Assembly: GCA_964475985.1 (NCBI GenBank)
Contig: CAYYYP010000016.1
Coordinates: 1 to 63,624, forward strand
Direction: 5' to 3'
Source: CAYYYP01 sp964475985
GTDB lineage: Bacteria > Bdellovibrionota > UBA1018 > CAYHWW01
DNA: 63,624 nt
Shown here: in pieces, positions 42,708 through 54,000 of the stretch
Position numbering within the stretch: the stretch's first letter is position 1
How the letters are laid out: each line of letters begins with the position of its first letter
Program-made: the position numbers and the translations under genes
Notes under the pieces: model-generated
Told to the model about the DNA's origin: nothing
Databases searched by the model: none
The model's input: only the letters and a program-made list of their open reading frames with translations

Positions 42708-43889
42708 TCATAGGAACATCTCGCAAACAGTCGAGAACATCGTATTCCCCACTAAAGTCATGGCAGAATTTTTTACGCGAGAAGGTAAAGTGGTGAGCAT
42801 CCACGCAATTTTTCCGGGCATGGTTTTTACCACGGCGGTTAGTCCAAGGGCAGCCCCCATGGTGATGAGACTGGTATCCGTAAACTCATAAAATCCAATA
42901 TTAAATATCACCCGATCGGCAACGTGGTTTGCTTCGCGAAAAAACAACGGCGCCGTGATGAGGTAAGCTAAAAAACTAAACCTGCTGTAAACTGTAGGGT
43001 TTTTTTCGAAGGCCTTGGCTTTCGCGTTTGCGAGCATGGCTGAACCTCCGTCGGCCAATGCTACATAGGTGAAGAGATTCATCTGCCCCTCCACCGAGAA
43101 AAAGGGCGGAATTCCGTGAATGGGGCCGGTCAGAGTACGAAAGATTTCATTTAAAAACACACTATAGGCGAGCCTTCGAAAAATTCTGGTACGGGCCGGG
43201 ACAACTTTTCCATTTTCGGTAAAATTTGTCTTAAAAAGTCGGTCAATCGTGCGCTCCCGAACGCTTTGCCCCAGGGCTAAAACCGTCTGCAAAGTTACTA
43301 AACCGGTAGCTAATTCGGGCGTAAGTCCCGCCATTTTAAAGAAATAAATGTACGTGAATGTGGCGCCCGTAAGCACGCCCTTGGCAATGCCAATGTACAT
43401 TTCCCCGGTTCTTGGTCGTAAACTAGGATCCGCAAAAATAGTGCGTAGCGAATGGTTGATAGTCGAAAGCCTACTAGCATTCGGCGGCAACGGGGGAAAC
43501 GCAAACTGTTCAAGTGGTGCACCCCTTTGGGTAAAGGCATCGGCCACGGCACGAACTGCAGGATCTCTAGTTTCGCCTGAATTTTCGCTAATTTCGGGGC
43601 CCGTAATGAGGGCTACAGGTGGTGCGCCGGTGGCCCTTCGGATCGCTTCCACATCTTCCACGAGCTCCGGACCCATGGCCCTCACTTCAACTTCATTACC
43701 CACCGGCACCCAGCTGAGTTCCACCTCAGCTGCTTTGCCATCGGACATCGGCAGCGTTACCGTAGCGTGCAGGCCATGGCCTTCCAATTTAGGTTCTTCG
43801 GCGGATGCCGCAATAACCCAAAAAAAATTTGCCCATAATAAAAAGGAAATAAAGCATCCCCGAAAGATTCTAGATTTTAAGCTTTTCAT
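42708..43889 (-). CDS. Exported/membrane protein, unknown
   Basis: The product of about 393 residues has a signal-like segment (FRGCFISFLLWANFFWVIAASAEE). A soluble domain covers about 30-150, and several hydrophobic helices follow toward the C-terminus (IAKGVLTGATFTYIYFFKMAG, SLITMGAALGLTAVV). The start at ATG 43889 is supported by AAGGAGAAG, while an upstream codon (43931) is not. Family not recognised. Its overall layout resembles the 55861-57504 protein, a possible distant paralogue. Confidence 0.72.
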   Translation of the reverse strand: MKSLKSRIFRGCFISFLLWANFFWVIAASAEEPKLEGHGLHATVTLPMSDGKAAEVELSWVPVGNEVEVRAMGPELVEDVEAIRRATGAPPVALITGPEISENSGETRDPAVRAVADAFTQRGAPLEQFAFPPLPPNASRLSTINHSLRTIFADPSLRPRTGEMYIGIAKGVLTGATFTYIYFFKMAGLTPELATGLVTLQTVLALGQSVRERTIDRLFKTNFTENGKVVPARTRIFRRLAYSVFLNEIFRTLTGPIHGIPPFFSVEGQMNLFTYVALADGGSAMLANAKAKAFEKNPTVYSRFSFLAYLITAPLFFREANHVADRVIFNIGFYEFTDTSLITMGAALGLTAVVKTMPGKIAWMLTTLPSRVKNSAMTLVGNTMFSTVCEMFL

Positions 43890-44028
43890 GGATCTTCTCC
43901 TTGGCCGTCGCGCCATAAAAGCAAAATCCAAGCCAAATACTAAAAACTGGTTTATCCTCTCCTCAGGCCGCGAACAGCGGGTGTCATAAACTTTATTTAT
44001 TTAAGAAACGGTTAGAATCTAAAAAGAA

Positions 44029-44250
44029 ATGAGAGAAAAAATGTCAACCCTCCCAAAATGTTCCTGCGGTCACGGAATTGAAAGTAAGGAAGTGCAGAAT
44101 CTTCCGGAATACAGCTTTTGGGGTTGGCTCACTTTTTCCATTGGCATCACAACTTCGCCTAAACGCATTCGTTTCCAGTGCCTAAAGTGCCGGGAGATTT
44201 TCCATGAAATCAATGAGCCTGAAGAATTGAAAAAATTCTTGGGGTATTAA
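44029..44250 (+). CDS. Small zinc-ribbon-like protein
   Basis: The 73-residue product carries two Cys pairs, CSCGHGIES near the N-terminus and CLKCREIFHE near the C-terminus, enough for one zinc knuckle. A Trp-rich hydrophobic stretch (YSFWGWLTFSIGI) lies between them. An alternative start is ATG 44041. It stands between two convergent or divergent neighbours without operon partners. The role could be nucleic-acid or protein binding and is not determinable here. Confidence 0.65.
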   Translation: MREKMSTLPKCSCGHGIESKEVQNLPEYSFWGWLTFSIGITTSPKRIRFQCLKCREIFHEINEPEELKKFLGY

Positions 44251-44308
44251 ATCACTGGTTCTGAGCCTCGCAAAATCCCGACCATATAGTTAAGTTCACT
44301 CCAAATTA

Positions 44309-45406
44309 TCAAGCACGAACCCACTCCGCCACGGAGCGCACCCAGTCATTATCGTCATTGACACAAGCAATGTGCGTAAGCTCAGCGCCACCATTCTGCT
44401 TAAAAAGTTCTTTTCCGCGCAAAGCGATTTCTTCAAGGGTCTCTAGGCAGTCGCTCGCAAAGGACGGACACACAACCGCTAAATGTTTTATTCCTTTTTT
44501 CGCCAGTTGGGTAATTTCAGTTTCCGTAGACGGAGTGATCCATTCCGCACGCCCTAGACGACTTTGGAAAGATACGGAGAAAGAAGGTAGCGGAAATTTT
44601 TCGGGGTGTGCTCTAACTTCGGAACGCAGTTTTTCCATGAGGGCTTCCGAAGTAGCGTAAGATTGGGCACGGTAACAAAACTTTGGCACTTCCGATGAGC
44701 CCGTTAAGGAGCCACATTTTTTCTCAAGGCACGCAAGCGATCCGCTGGTCCCATCCGTCAGCCCGCAGCCGCCTTGTTTAGTTAAATGCCTTACGGGTAA
44801 GCCGTGATAGCTCAGCAGCAAATGCTCCGCCGGATTTCCGACTCGTGCGGCGTGCTCAAGCGCATTTCGGATCAGTTTTAACTGGGCATCAATGAAACCA
44901 GTTTGATTAAAAAAAGGCGGGATAACTTTAAGATGAAAAACATCCCAATCCCTAGCTAACCACTTATAGGTATATTCAAGGCTTGATCCGGTGGACGACG
45001 ATGCGTACTGCGGATACATGGGGAACAAAACAATGTCCCGCACTCCCGCCGCACGAAAGCGATGCAAAATTTCACACCAACGATTGCCGTCGGCGTAACG
45101 CATGGCATACTCAACCTTGTAGCCGGCACCTAATTCTTCGCCCAACTTTTGGGCAAAACTTGCCGTGTTGCGCCTTAAGGGCGAGCCTAAAGAACTGGTA
45201 TCTGACTTATCCCAAACTTTTTCGTAGGCGGCCAAGGCCTTGCGGGGCCTGAACGGTAAAATAAAAGCATTTAATAAAAGGAACCGTAGGGGAGCCGGAA
45301 TATCAATCACCCGTGGGTCGTTTAAAAACTCCCTCAGATAACTCCTGATTGCCTTCGTTGAGAGCGCCTGCGGTGTGCCAAGATTTAAGCAAATGATTCC
45401 TATCAT
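44309..45406 (-). CDS. hemH: Ferrochelatase
   Basis: The product of about 365 residues inserts Fe2+ into protoporphyrin IX, the last step of heme synthesis. Motifs are GIICLNLGTPQAL at the start, LLLSYHGLPVRHL with the catalytic His, FQSRLGRAEWITPSTE, and VVCPSFASDCLETLEEI with the conserved Glu. Several cysteines in GGCGLTDGT and CLEKKCGSL lie in the central region. ATG 45406 aligns with other ferrochelatases. An upstream ATG at 45451 would add 15 residues and neither has a strong Shine-Dalgarno. No other heme gene is nearby. Confidence 0.95.
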   Translation of the reverse strand: MIGIICLNLGTPQALSTKAIRSYLREFLNDPRVIDIPAPLRFLLLNAFILPFRPRKALAAYEKVWDKSDTSSLGSPLRRNTASFAQKLGEELGAGYKVEYAMRYADGNRWCEILHRFRAAGVRDIVLFPMYPQYASSSTGSSLEYTYKWLARDWDVFHLKVIPPFFNQTGFIDAQLKLIRNALEHAARVGNPAEHLLLSYHGLPVRHLTKQGGCGLTDGTSGSLACLEKKCGSLTGSSEVPKFCYRAQSYATSEALMEKLRSEVRAHPEKFPLPSFSVSFQSRLGRAEWITPSTETEITQLAKKGIKHLAVVCPSFASDCLETLEEIALRGKELFKQNGGAELTHIACVNDDNDWVRSVAEWVRA

Positions 45407-45468
45407 AAGGAAAGAAAACCTATGACGCGTCGGGGGATGCCGTCCAGGCATTTTCCGTAATTTTCCTA

Positions 45469-47478
45469 ATGCGAACCTTCCCCCTTGTGAAGCGTGCCTT
45501 GCTTCTCTACCATGTACAGATGGTGACTAAGATGTGCAGGATGCACTCAAAGAAATATCGAGAAATCTGCCAAGGAAATGGACTTCATAAAAATGCTATC
45601 GGACCGCTAAATAAGCGACTTCCTTCTGAGCTGATTAAAACTACCGCCACTGGGTTTTTAGTCGGATTTTTGGCTAGTATTTACTTAAGTTCAACTTCCC
45701 TCGCCGCCGATTCGCCATCCCAAAATTTGCCGGTGACCACCTTAGCCAAAGTGCTTGAATCACCGTTTGAAGACGGCATGAAAGGCGAAGGCCTATTGCC
45801 CGCTGACTCCACTATTTTAGAATTTCGGGCCAAACAATTTGCGAACCCAAAAACCAGGGCCCTGGCGCTGAGGGATTGCGCAAATGCCAAGATCATTGAT
45901 CATGAATTTTTCTGTAAATTCCTTGAAGGTTACGCCAAAGAACTGGCCGATGATGAACGCAAAAAAAAATCCTCCGCCAAAAAATTTACCAAACGTAAAG
46001 ACCTCATGGCATCCATCATAAGTTTGTTTGGCCGAGGGCACGGCCGTGATGGAAAAAAACATATTTTTGATCCATCGAAAAATATTGATGCTCAGTGGAA
46101 GGAATTCAACCGTCTAAATAATTCCGAACTGATTTCCTTATTAAAGGAGGTAAAGTCCTGGGATCAGCTGCAGTGGCTGGCCGTGAAAACCCTTTCTAAC
46201 CACGATTGTAATGGCCCTGGCCTACCCATGGCCCTCGCCCAAAAGGCAGAAGAATTTTTCCCCGATAGCTATTTGGTCGGCACGGCCATAGAGCTTTACC
46301 AAAAAACGGTGAGCTGTTCGGCGAACACAGCACTTTTTAATGAAAACACGATGTCCCTTATGACCCGCGCAAGATTTCGCTTGGGCATGATCCTTACTTG
46401 GCAAAACCGGTACGAAGAAGCATTACCCCATCTGAGGTGGGTTGAAAGCCAAGGGGATTCCTACCTTTCCCCAAGGGCCGCCTACTGGTCCTACCGGTGC
46501 GCGAAAAACTTAAAGCAAAATCGCGAAGCCAACCAAATTGCCGAAAAAATCATGCAGAAACAGCCCCTCAGCTGGCATCAGATATTGCTCATCGAGGATC
46601 CCAAAATTAAAGAAGGCGAGTTCATCGTGAAGGCCGAGCAACCGGTTCAACTTCGCACAGGGCGCCCCGAACTGGACCGACTCATTCGCGTGGTTGAAAT
46701 TTTTCACCGAGCCGGCGTAACGCAACTGACGACTAAAATTACGACAAAGCTCCTTAAGGATCAGACCATCGTTGAAAAAAATCCGCTAATGAGCCTTTAC
46801 CTTCTCGCTATGAAACTTCGCGAAGGAGATTACTTAAAAGTTTTCAACGGCACGCTAGGACTTTTACGCGAAGCAAAAGTAGCGCTTAGCGTTAGCGTAT
46901 TAAAGCTACTTTACCCCAAACCCTGGGATTCTATTGTCGCCACACAGGCTCAGGGCTTGGACCCTCTGCTCGTGACCGCGCTTATGCGTCAAGAAAGCAC
47001 TTTCAACCATAGAGCGCGATCACGGGCCGGGGCACGGGGGCTAATGCAACTCATGCCCGCTACGGCAAAACGATTTGATCGGAACTCTCCAAAAAAATTG
47101 GAGGACCCCACCACCAACATCCGTGTGGGAAGCCAATACCTCCAATTTTTACTGGCGAGGTTTCAAGGGAATATCGAACTTACCTTAGCGTCCTATAATG
47201 CTGGAGAGCTTCGGGTGGATGAATGGCTGAGGCGTTACCCAACCGAAGATCGCGCCTTATTTTTTGAACTGATTCCATTTACCGAAACTCGCGAATACGT
47301 TTCCATCATTGTGCGCAATTATTTTTGGTACCAATGGCTGGCGAACGTTGACGAAAAATCGGCGCTGGCCGCCGGCACGCTTTCGGAACGCAAAATCGCT
47401 TCGAATTACGAAGCTAAACTAAATGCATTGTACTCAACGGCATTTTTAAATAGTGAAAAAATTATCGTAACCCCCTGA
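45469..47478 (+). CDS. Soluble lytic murein transglycosylase (Slt70-like)
   Basis: The 669-residue product has an N-terminal signal segment (about 58-80, TTATGFLVGFLASIYLSS). A long helical superhelix follows, then an SLT catalytic domain at about 500-620 with RQESTFNHRARSRAGARGLMQ (catalytic Glu), QLMPATAKRF, and SYNAGELRVDEWLRRYP. It cleaves peptidoglycan glycan strands with 1,6-anhydro end formation in the periplasm. The signal lies far from the first ATG, so one of the internal ATGs (45520-45541) is probably the true start. Convergent with the 47487 gene, 8 bases apart. Confidence 0.92.
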   Translation: MRTFPLVKRALLLYHVQMVTKMCRMHSKKYREICQGNGLHKNAIGPLNKRLPSELIKTTATGFLVGFLASIYLSSTSLAADSPSQNLPVTTLAKVLESPFEDGMKGEGLLPADSTILEFRAKQFANPKTRALALRDCANAKIIDHEFFCKFLEGYAKELADDERKKKSSAKKFTKRKDLMASIISLFGRGHGRDGKKHIFDPSKNIDAQWKEFNRLNNSELISLLKEVKSWDQLQWLAVKTLSNHDCNGPGLPMALAQKAEEFFPDSYLVGTAIELYQKTVSCSANTALFNENTMSLMTRARFRLGMILTWQNRYEEALPHLRWVESQGDSYLSPRAAYWSYRCAKNLKQNREANQIAEKIMQKQPLSWHQILLIEDPKIKEGEFIVKAEQPVQLRTGRPELDRLIRVVEIFHRAGVTQLTTKITTKLLKDQTIVEKNPLMSLYLLAMKLREGDYLKVFNGTLGLLREAKVALSVSVLKLLYPKPWDSIVATQAQGLDPLLVTALMRQESTFNHRARSRAGARGLMQLMPATAKRFDRNSPKKLEDPTTNIRVGSQYLQFLLARFQGNIELTLASYNAGELRVDEWLRRYPTEDRALFFELIPFTETREYVSIIVRNYFWYQWLANVDEKSALAAGTLSERKIASNYEAKLNALYSTAFLNSEKIIVTP

Positions 47479-47486
47479 TGCCCTGG

Positions 47487-47957
47487 TCATTCGCTTGCGC
47501 TTCGGCCCCGCGGCCTAGCTGCACCGGGGACCGTAGCCGGCACCTCGAAGGTGGTCGGTTCACAATGTAAACGCTCCAAACCTAATCGTTGGCCTACCGG
47601 GTTGCCCGTCCGCGCTAACGCTTGCCGAAGGCTTCGCGGCAACTGCGACAGCAAGATGCGCAACTCAACCGCCCCCGGTGGGACCATAAAGTTACGGAGT
47701 TGGTACTGAAAAGCACCAAAATACAAACCCAGGACGCAAGTCACAGGTTCTGGCAATCGGCGATTCAGTGGCGCATACCAAGAAAGCGGCTGACGTGTCT
47801 TGTCCGACGCTAAAATCGTGGTGGTGGTGCGCACGGAATCTAAGATCAACCATCGCTCGAGGTGGGAAAAATCACGGTCCGGATTTTGGGCCATAGAATT
47901 TTTTATGACGGCAGAAAAAATCAAAATGAAAAGAATGTATATCGTGCTTAATTTCAT
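47487..47957 (-). CDS. Small exported protein, unknown
   Basis: The 156-residue product has a signal peptide (MKLSTIYILFILIFSAVIKNSMAQ). The mature protein is Arg/Pro-rich with LVSTRTTTT-like beta segments and two cysteines (TCVLGLYFG and LHCEP). It is the last gene of the minus-strand run that includes the giant protein, 60 bases after that stop. Not recognised. Confidence 0.7.
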   Translation of the reverse strand: MKLSTIYILFILIFSAVIKNSMAQNPDRDFSHLERWLILDSVRTTTTILASDKTRQPLSWYAPLNRRLPEPVTCVLGLYFGAFQYQLRNFMVPPGAVELRILLSQLPRSLRQALARTGNPVGQRLGLERLHCEPTTFEVPATVPGAARPRGRSASE

Positions 47958-48017
47958 ACACCATAAGTTTAAACTAACGGGCTCAGGTTCACCCCATGAA
48001 TTTCCAGTTCCTTATGG

Positions 48018-51000
48018 CTATTCCTTCCGGGTATCTATTTTGCGACGGGGCAGCAGTCTATTTGCGACCCTAGAAAGAAAGCCCGCGCACCGGTCACCGG
48101 TTGTGAGTTCCGATTCATCAAATGTTCCCAAAAGCCCCGAAACTTTTGTGCCGAGAAAAGTCTCAAAGTCTTCTTGGGAAGGCGCATAACTTTCCGCATA
48201 TCCCAATGCCTTAAGGTAACAAGAAACGGAAAAATCCACAGGCATAAAAACGCTTTCCCCCGCGGCAAAGAGGTCCAGCAATAGTTCAAGCACACTACGG
48301 TCCGTAACTTCAGGCGAAGCACTAAAGGAGCTCAAATTTCGCCGAAATGCGCGCGTCAGAGCCTCTAATTTTTGTTCTGTGAGATCAAAGGGTTTGGAGA
48401 CGATGAGGCGAAATTCATTTAAAACTCGGGCTAGCATGGTGGGCGGGATGACGTGCAGTCTTTTTTCGCGCAAAACATGCAAATAACCTAACAATTTCAA
48501 AATTGCAGTCCGTTTTTGTTCATGTATTTTCTCAAACAGTGGATAATCAATAATACGTATTTGAGTCAAGGCACCCGGATTGAACTTTACACGAGCATTC
48601 CCTCGTTGACGATCAACTTCAAAATGGACGAACCCATCGACGTCTGGTTGGGCAAACAGGATTTCGTTTTCCTTGTTGTAAATGACATTAAAAATCGGCG
48701 CGACTTCCTCTTCCGTCAAACGCTCAGAAAGTGAACTTAATCCTTCACCTTCTGCAAACTCTTCCAGGGCAATTTGACTGTCCTCCATTGCGTCTAGATC
48801 AGGCTTGTTCACGACGAATTCGAAACCAGCCCTGCGAGTTTCACCCGTATGATCCGCGTACAACTCAACCAGCTTAGCGTAGGCCTTAGGTTCAAGCGAT
48901 AGATCCCCCTGCAATTGCAGCAGTCGCTGAACAGTCTCTATGGGAGAACGCAAACGTTTAAACTCGTCGGTCCCATGTCTTTCAACGTATTCTAAAACAT
49001 AGTCCATTTTAACAATTTCACGTTCTACGGATCGCTTGAAATGCGGACGCAAAAGTTTCGCTGCTACAACGACCCCATCTTCGTCATCCTCCACCAAACC
49101 AAACCCCATTCGATGCAGTCTCTGACGAATGCCAGCGTCCTTGATTTTCACTTTGATGACTACCCTCGCCGCACCGGCCCCTTCGATGCGATGAAAATCT
49201 AAAATATCGTTGACGTCCACGACCTCTAAAACTTCTGCCAGCTGTTGATACACGTCATAACGATCGGGCGTGCGAGAGTTGTCAAGGGTGTGCCGAATGT
49301 GAACCAGGTACTCTTCCGGAAGCAAACGGCGCTGAACAATAATCTGCGATAGACTATCGCCCGTACCATCCAAGGCCTCCAAAAGGATACGCAGCTTTTC
49401 GCCAGGGCTCCCGCCAACTCGACCAACGTGGCCCAATAAAAACGCTAGGGTTAGGCTTTTGCGATAGGGCTCCGTCTTTTCAAGCGCATAAAGAATCGCG
49501 TTAAGTAAAACCCGCGCTTTTTCCTTATGGACCCCGGCATCGCTGATCACTAATTCAATCAGCCTTTTTTCCATTTTTTTATCGCCCATTAGCCCCGTTG
49601 GGCCAACGCTGATATCCAGTAAATAAGAACGCATCTGTGGCGTAAAACTTTGGAACTGCCGAAGCAATCGAGAGGCTCCGATGCCGTGACTTACGACATC
49701 CCGAATGGCGGCCGGAAGATTTTGTTTTCCCTGCAAAAATAAAACAAACTCCATTTTTTCGGGCAGAGTTTTGAGCTGATCATTCAAATAAATGAACAGC
49801 TTAAATGCCGCGCTTTCAAGTTCGGAGCCCGAATCATATTTAGCTAGGTGAATCAATCTCGCTTCCTGATGGGTGGAGCGGATGGCTTCCGAAAACCGTT
49901 CCAACACCGTTGCCCGATCCAAGGACTCTTCAGGAAACACCGAAAAGATATTCTGGATTTCTTCACGAATGGCCACGAGCCGGGCCGCCGGTGCCTGATT
50001 TCGAATTGATTGCAGTCTAAGGTTTCGGGCGTGATCTAAAGTGTGAAGCTTTTCAAATATTTCATGCCGCACTTGAAAGTCCCATATAAGCCCCTCGGAA
50101 AGGGCGGCCCGAATTTTTTCGACATCGGTGAATTGCGGATGCATAAAAATCCTTCGCAATTCACTATCCGAAAAGCCTGTTGCTCCCCGCTTAGCTAAGC
50201 CCATGAACAGTTCCGCTTCCGATTCACGGTTCGCGGGATAGGTATGGTCGCGTCGCATGCGTTCTACAATCAGCCTTTGGAATTCCTCCGAGGAATCCAA
50301 CCGATATTCATAGGCCGGACCTTTATATCCCACTTTTCCCTGATCCGATTCCAGTTCATGGAGCGCCATATTTTTACTTTGTTTGATGAACACACTCATT
50401 TCGGATCCATTGGTTGCCGCCCACAGGCCGGGCTCAGCCAAAAGTTCCTGGGCAAACTCCCAGGTCATCTTCCAGTTTTCTTTCATAAGTGAACGAAAAA
50501 ACGCCGCGAGCTCCGTGGGTGAAGCGGTATTGATACTCAGGGTTGCATAGGAGAGATGCACTGGATCACGAATGATGCCAAAAAAATCCTCTCTCGATTT
50601 GATTCGGCTGCGTAAATGTGAAAAATATTCCTGCCTTCGTTTTGCCCTCGAATCACCCGAGGCCCTCACTAATACGTGGGCCAATCTCGCTACGTGCATC
50701 AACGGAAGCCGTGGATCATGAAAGGCTTCAACGCGTAATCGGTGAAGATAAGCTTGTCTTTGCCGATCATTCTCCAAAATCCACCCGGGCCAACGGGTTG
50801 AATCAAAATAAAGTACGTCATAATTCTCGGTTTCAAAGGCCGCCGTCACAAAGTGCCTGAATCTACTTTGAACCAAACCTTGCAGTTCGACACTTGCCGT
50901 TGGAAGAGTTTTCAACCCATCCAGAATTGCAATATAGTCTCGGTACAAATGAGTATTGCGTATGACAGCCCGGAGCGAAGCATCCAACTCCGATCTAAAT

Positions 51001-54000
51001 AATTTTCGTTTTGACGTATCCCTAAGCCTTTCTTTTAAAGTGTCCACCGTATCTAAAACTTCCATGGGTAAAAAACGTCGGATATTGTTCTCTGCGCGTT
51101 CATGGCTAGAATCTAGTCGATCTAACAAACCTGCGGCCAAAATATCCGCACGCCGGTCCCGAGTAACCGAGCTGGTCGTAGCTTGTTCCATGGTACGCGC
51201 CACTAGCCAAAAAAGTGCATCATCTAGTCGCTGAGGAATTTCGATTTCAAAGCTATGGTGCACGGCCTCAATTTTTTTAACTACCAATTCGGTGGGCTCC
51301 TGAGTGAGAGCTGCTAAAAGATCCTGCGGCAAAGGCTCATCCGACCCTCTGTGTTCACCAAGAAAAATGTAGAGTTTTTCCCATGCAGCGTAAGGACGGT
51401 GCGTTCCGCCGACCGTTGCATTTCGATCGGCCAAATGATGAAACACCGTAAGTTTTTCGTAAAGTGTCAATCCGGCAAAATGTGGGGACTCTTCCAGTGC
51501 ATATAGAGCTGCTAAGAGACCAAGGCGAAACGCTTTAGGGTTCTCCCAATGATAAAAAGTTCGAAACCTCTCGTAATGGGAAAAGTCCCTGCGGGCGAGG
51601 AGTTCGCGATAAAGGAGAATGATGCTCTGGGCACCGGCACTGACTACATCATCCACTTTCCGAAAGCCTGGCAACAATGATGGCCAGTTCACGCCATAGA
51701 TAAATTCTTGATCGTGAGCAACTCTTGCTCCCTCATAAATGCTCGCAATCTTTTCTACGTACAAAGTCACTAAGTCAGGATCGAACTGGCGAAAACCCTG
51801 ATTCATCAGATCGGTGTTCAGTCGTCTCATCAAAAACAGCACCTGGCCAAATTCTTGCGGTGTTTTCGCTTTTCTAAAATGCTGCGTAAGGCTGGTAGAC
51901 TTTTCCTCGAGAGTTAAGCTGCTGTACTGCGCCTTCAAATCTGCCAAGGCTTGAGGCAATGGCCGCAAACGAATGTTTTCCATCGCTAACCTAATCGCCC
52001 CGCGTAAATCTGCATCCATGTCCGACTCGTGTTTTTTACGAAAGAGGACCGCTAAGCATGCATTTACGGCCTGATTCTTGTCCGGCTCCAATTGAATCCT
52101 TCTTTCAACTTCCTGCATTACTTTCAAAAATAATTTTCGATCCCCGGAAGGCCAAAGTTGGGATCCGGTACCGCCAAAATTCGCGCGCTGATTTCCCGGA
52201 AAAAGGGTTCGCTGAAGGAAGTGCGGATTCTCCCAGGTGGTCAGCCATACTTCGATTGCCGATTCGAATGTTTCACGACCGTGCTCCTCTCGCAGGTATT
52301 CCAAAAAATGTTCTGTCCTAACTCCGTAAGCCACCAAAACATTGTCGGTGATGCTGACATCGGGATTTAAAAGCGCACGCACCACCGGGAGCACAACGCC
52401 TCCCATCAAATAACTTCCATTTTCGCTTAGGTACTGACGAATTTCGGCCTTAACCCGTTCTGGCTCACCGAATGCAGAGGGCCAATTTTGACCGGCCCGC
52501 TGTTCTAACGTCCCGTATAAAAACACCGCGCTAATGAACCGTCGTAAAAGTGTTTCATCAAGATGGACATTTAACCTTGTGGGAATTGTGGTTTTGCTAA
52601 GTTCACCAAAAATCTCAAATACTCTAGATTCCGGAGTAGCGCGCTGCCCCGCCTCGGCTAAAAGACGTAGGACCGGAGTTTTTTCCACGGCGGAGGGAGG
52701 TGTCAAGATTGGTGATTGCCGCTCCGATGACCTTCCCGCCAATGCATTAGAAACATCCGAGATCGTTAACCTTAAGGCGACCCTAAGGAAGCTCTTTGCA
52801 TCTTCAATAATTTGCTCAGATTCCTTCGCAATGAGCTCGCCAATGATAGTGCTTGCCCGCTGTCGATCTTGGCTCAGCTGGAGTGCGCGTTGATTTTTGT
52901 CTTGGGCCGCCACCGACATTCGTGCATTTAGATTTTGCGTAATCTCCGAAAAGCCGGCCAGAATACGCTCCCAACGCTCAGGCTCCCCTCGCCCCATGGG
53001 CCAGAGGCTCCAAATTTCGGCGCGACGTTTTTCGACTTGTCCCAACAGCCAATGCTCAGCTCCCGGTGGCAGTTCTACGGACTGCGCTACCAAAACCGAT
53101 AACCTTACAATGGATTCTTCGATCTCGACTAAACTTCCCCTCAGTATGGTAGTTTCCGTCAAACGCAAAAGGGACTGCAGTTTCTGAAGAATATGAAATC
53201 TAGCTTCGTGAAGCATAGTTAGATCGAAATCAGGAAGTGAATTTAGTTTTGGCGGCGGGCTAATTTCATCAACTAATCTCATTTGCTCATCGACGGTCAG
53301 TATCCTATCCGGATTGCCCATGAGAAAATACCAAAATGCTTTCTGTTTAGTTTCAGCGTCTCCGCCTTGGCCGATTTTTTTAACCATACCGTCAATGCGG
53401 TGGATTAACCTTCCATTGGGGCGATCAGAAAAGATGCAAATGCCACCCGCGTAAGCCGCCACTTCGACCAACTCACTGGCGTTAAGTTCATGCTTCGTAA
53501 GCAAATAAAGCAAAGCAATTTGGTTTGTACCGGAAGCCCGTGAAAAATCTCCAAGTTGGGTGAATCGATCCAGAACGTTTGCCCGGGCAACGGACGGCAA
53601 CATTTCAGGATGAGTGCGTACCGCAATATCCAGCGGCAAGGGACGTGGCGGCGGAAAGCCGGTAACGGCCCGTTCTGCTTCTTGGGCTAACCAATGTTTG
53701 ATTTGGGTCGGACGGGCCTCTTGGGAAGGAGAAAACTTTTTTAAGACTTCAAGCAAGCCTTCGTCAGTAATCCCTTTGCGTAGGATTGAGCGAGTAACCC
53801 AGAACACATACTCTCGGGGATCGTAACCAGATTCGTTCAGCGCCGCCAAAACTTCCGCATCCACCCCATCCAGTTTCTTACGGAGTTTTTCTTTTTGGGA
53901 ACTTTGCGCTAATTGCGGGCGGCCAAAAACATTCGTGGTAAAGTAATCGGAAAAAATACGAAAAAGTTTTGCATAAAAAATGCAGTATCCGGCCAATTGA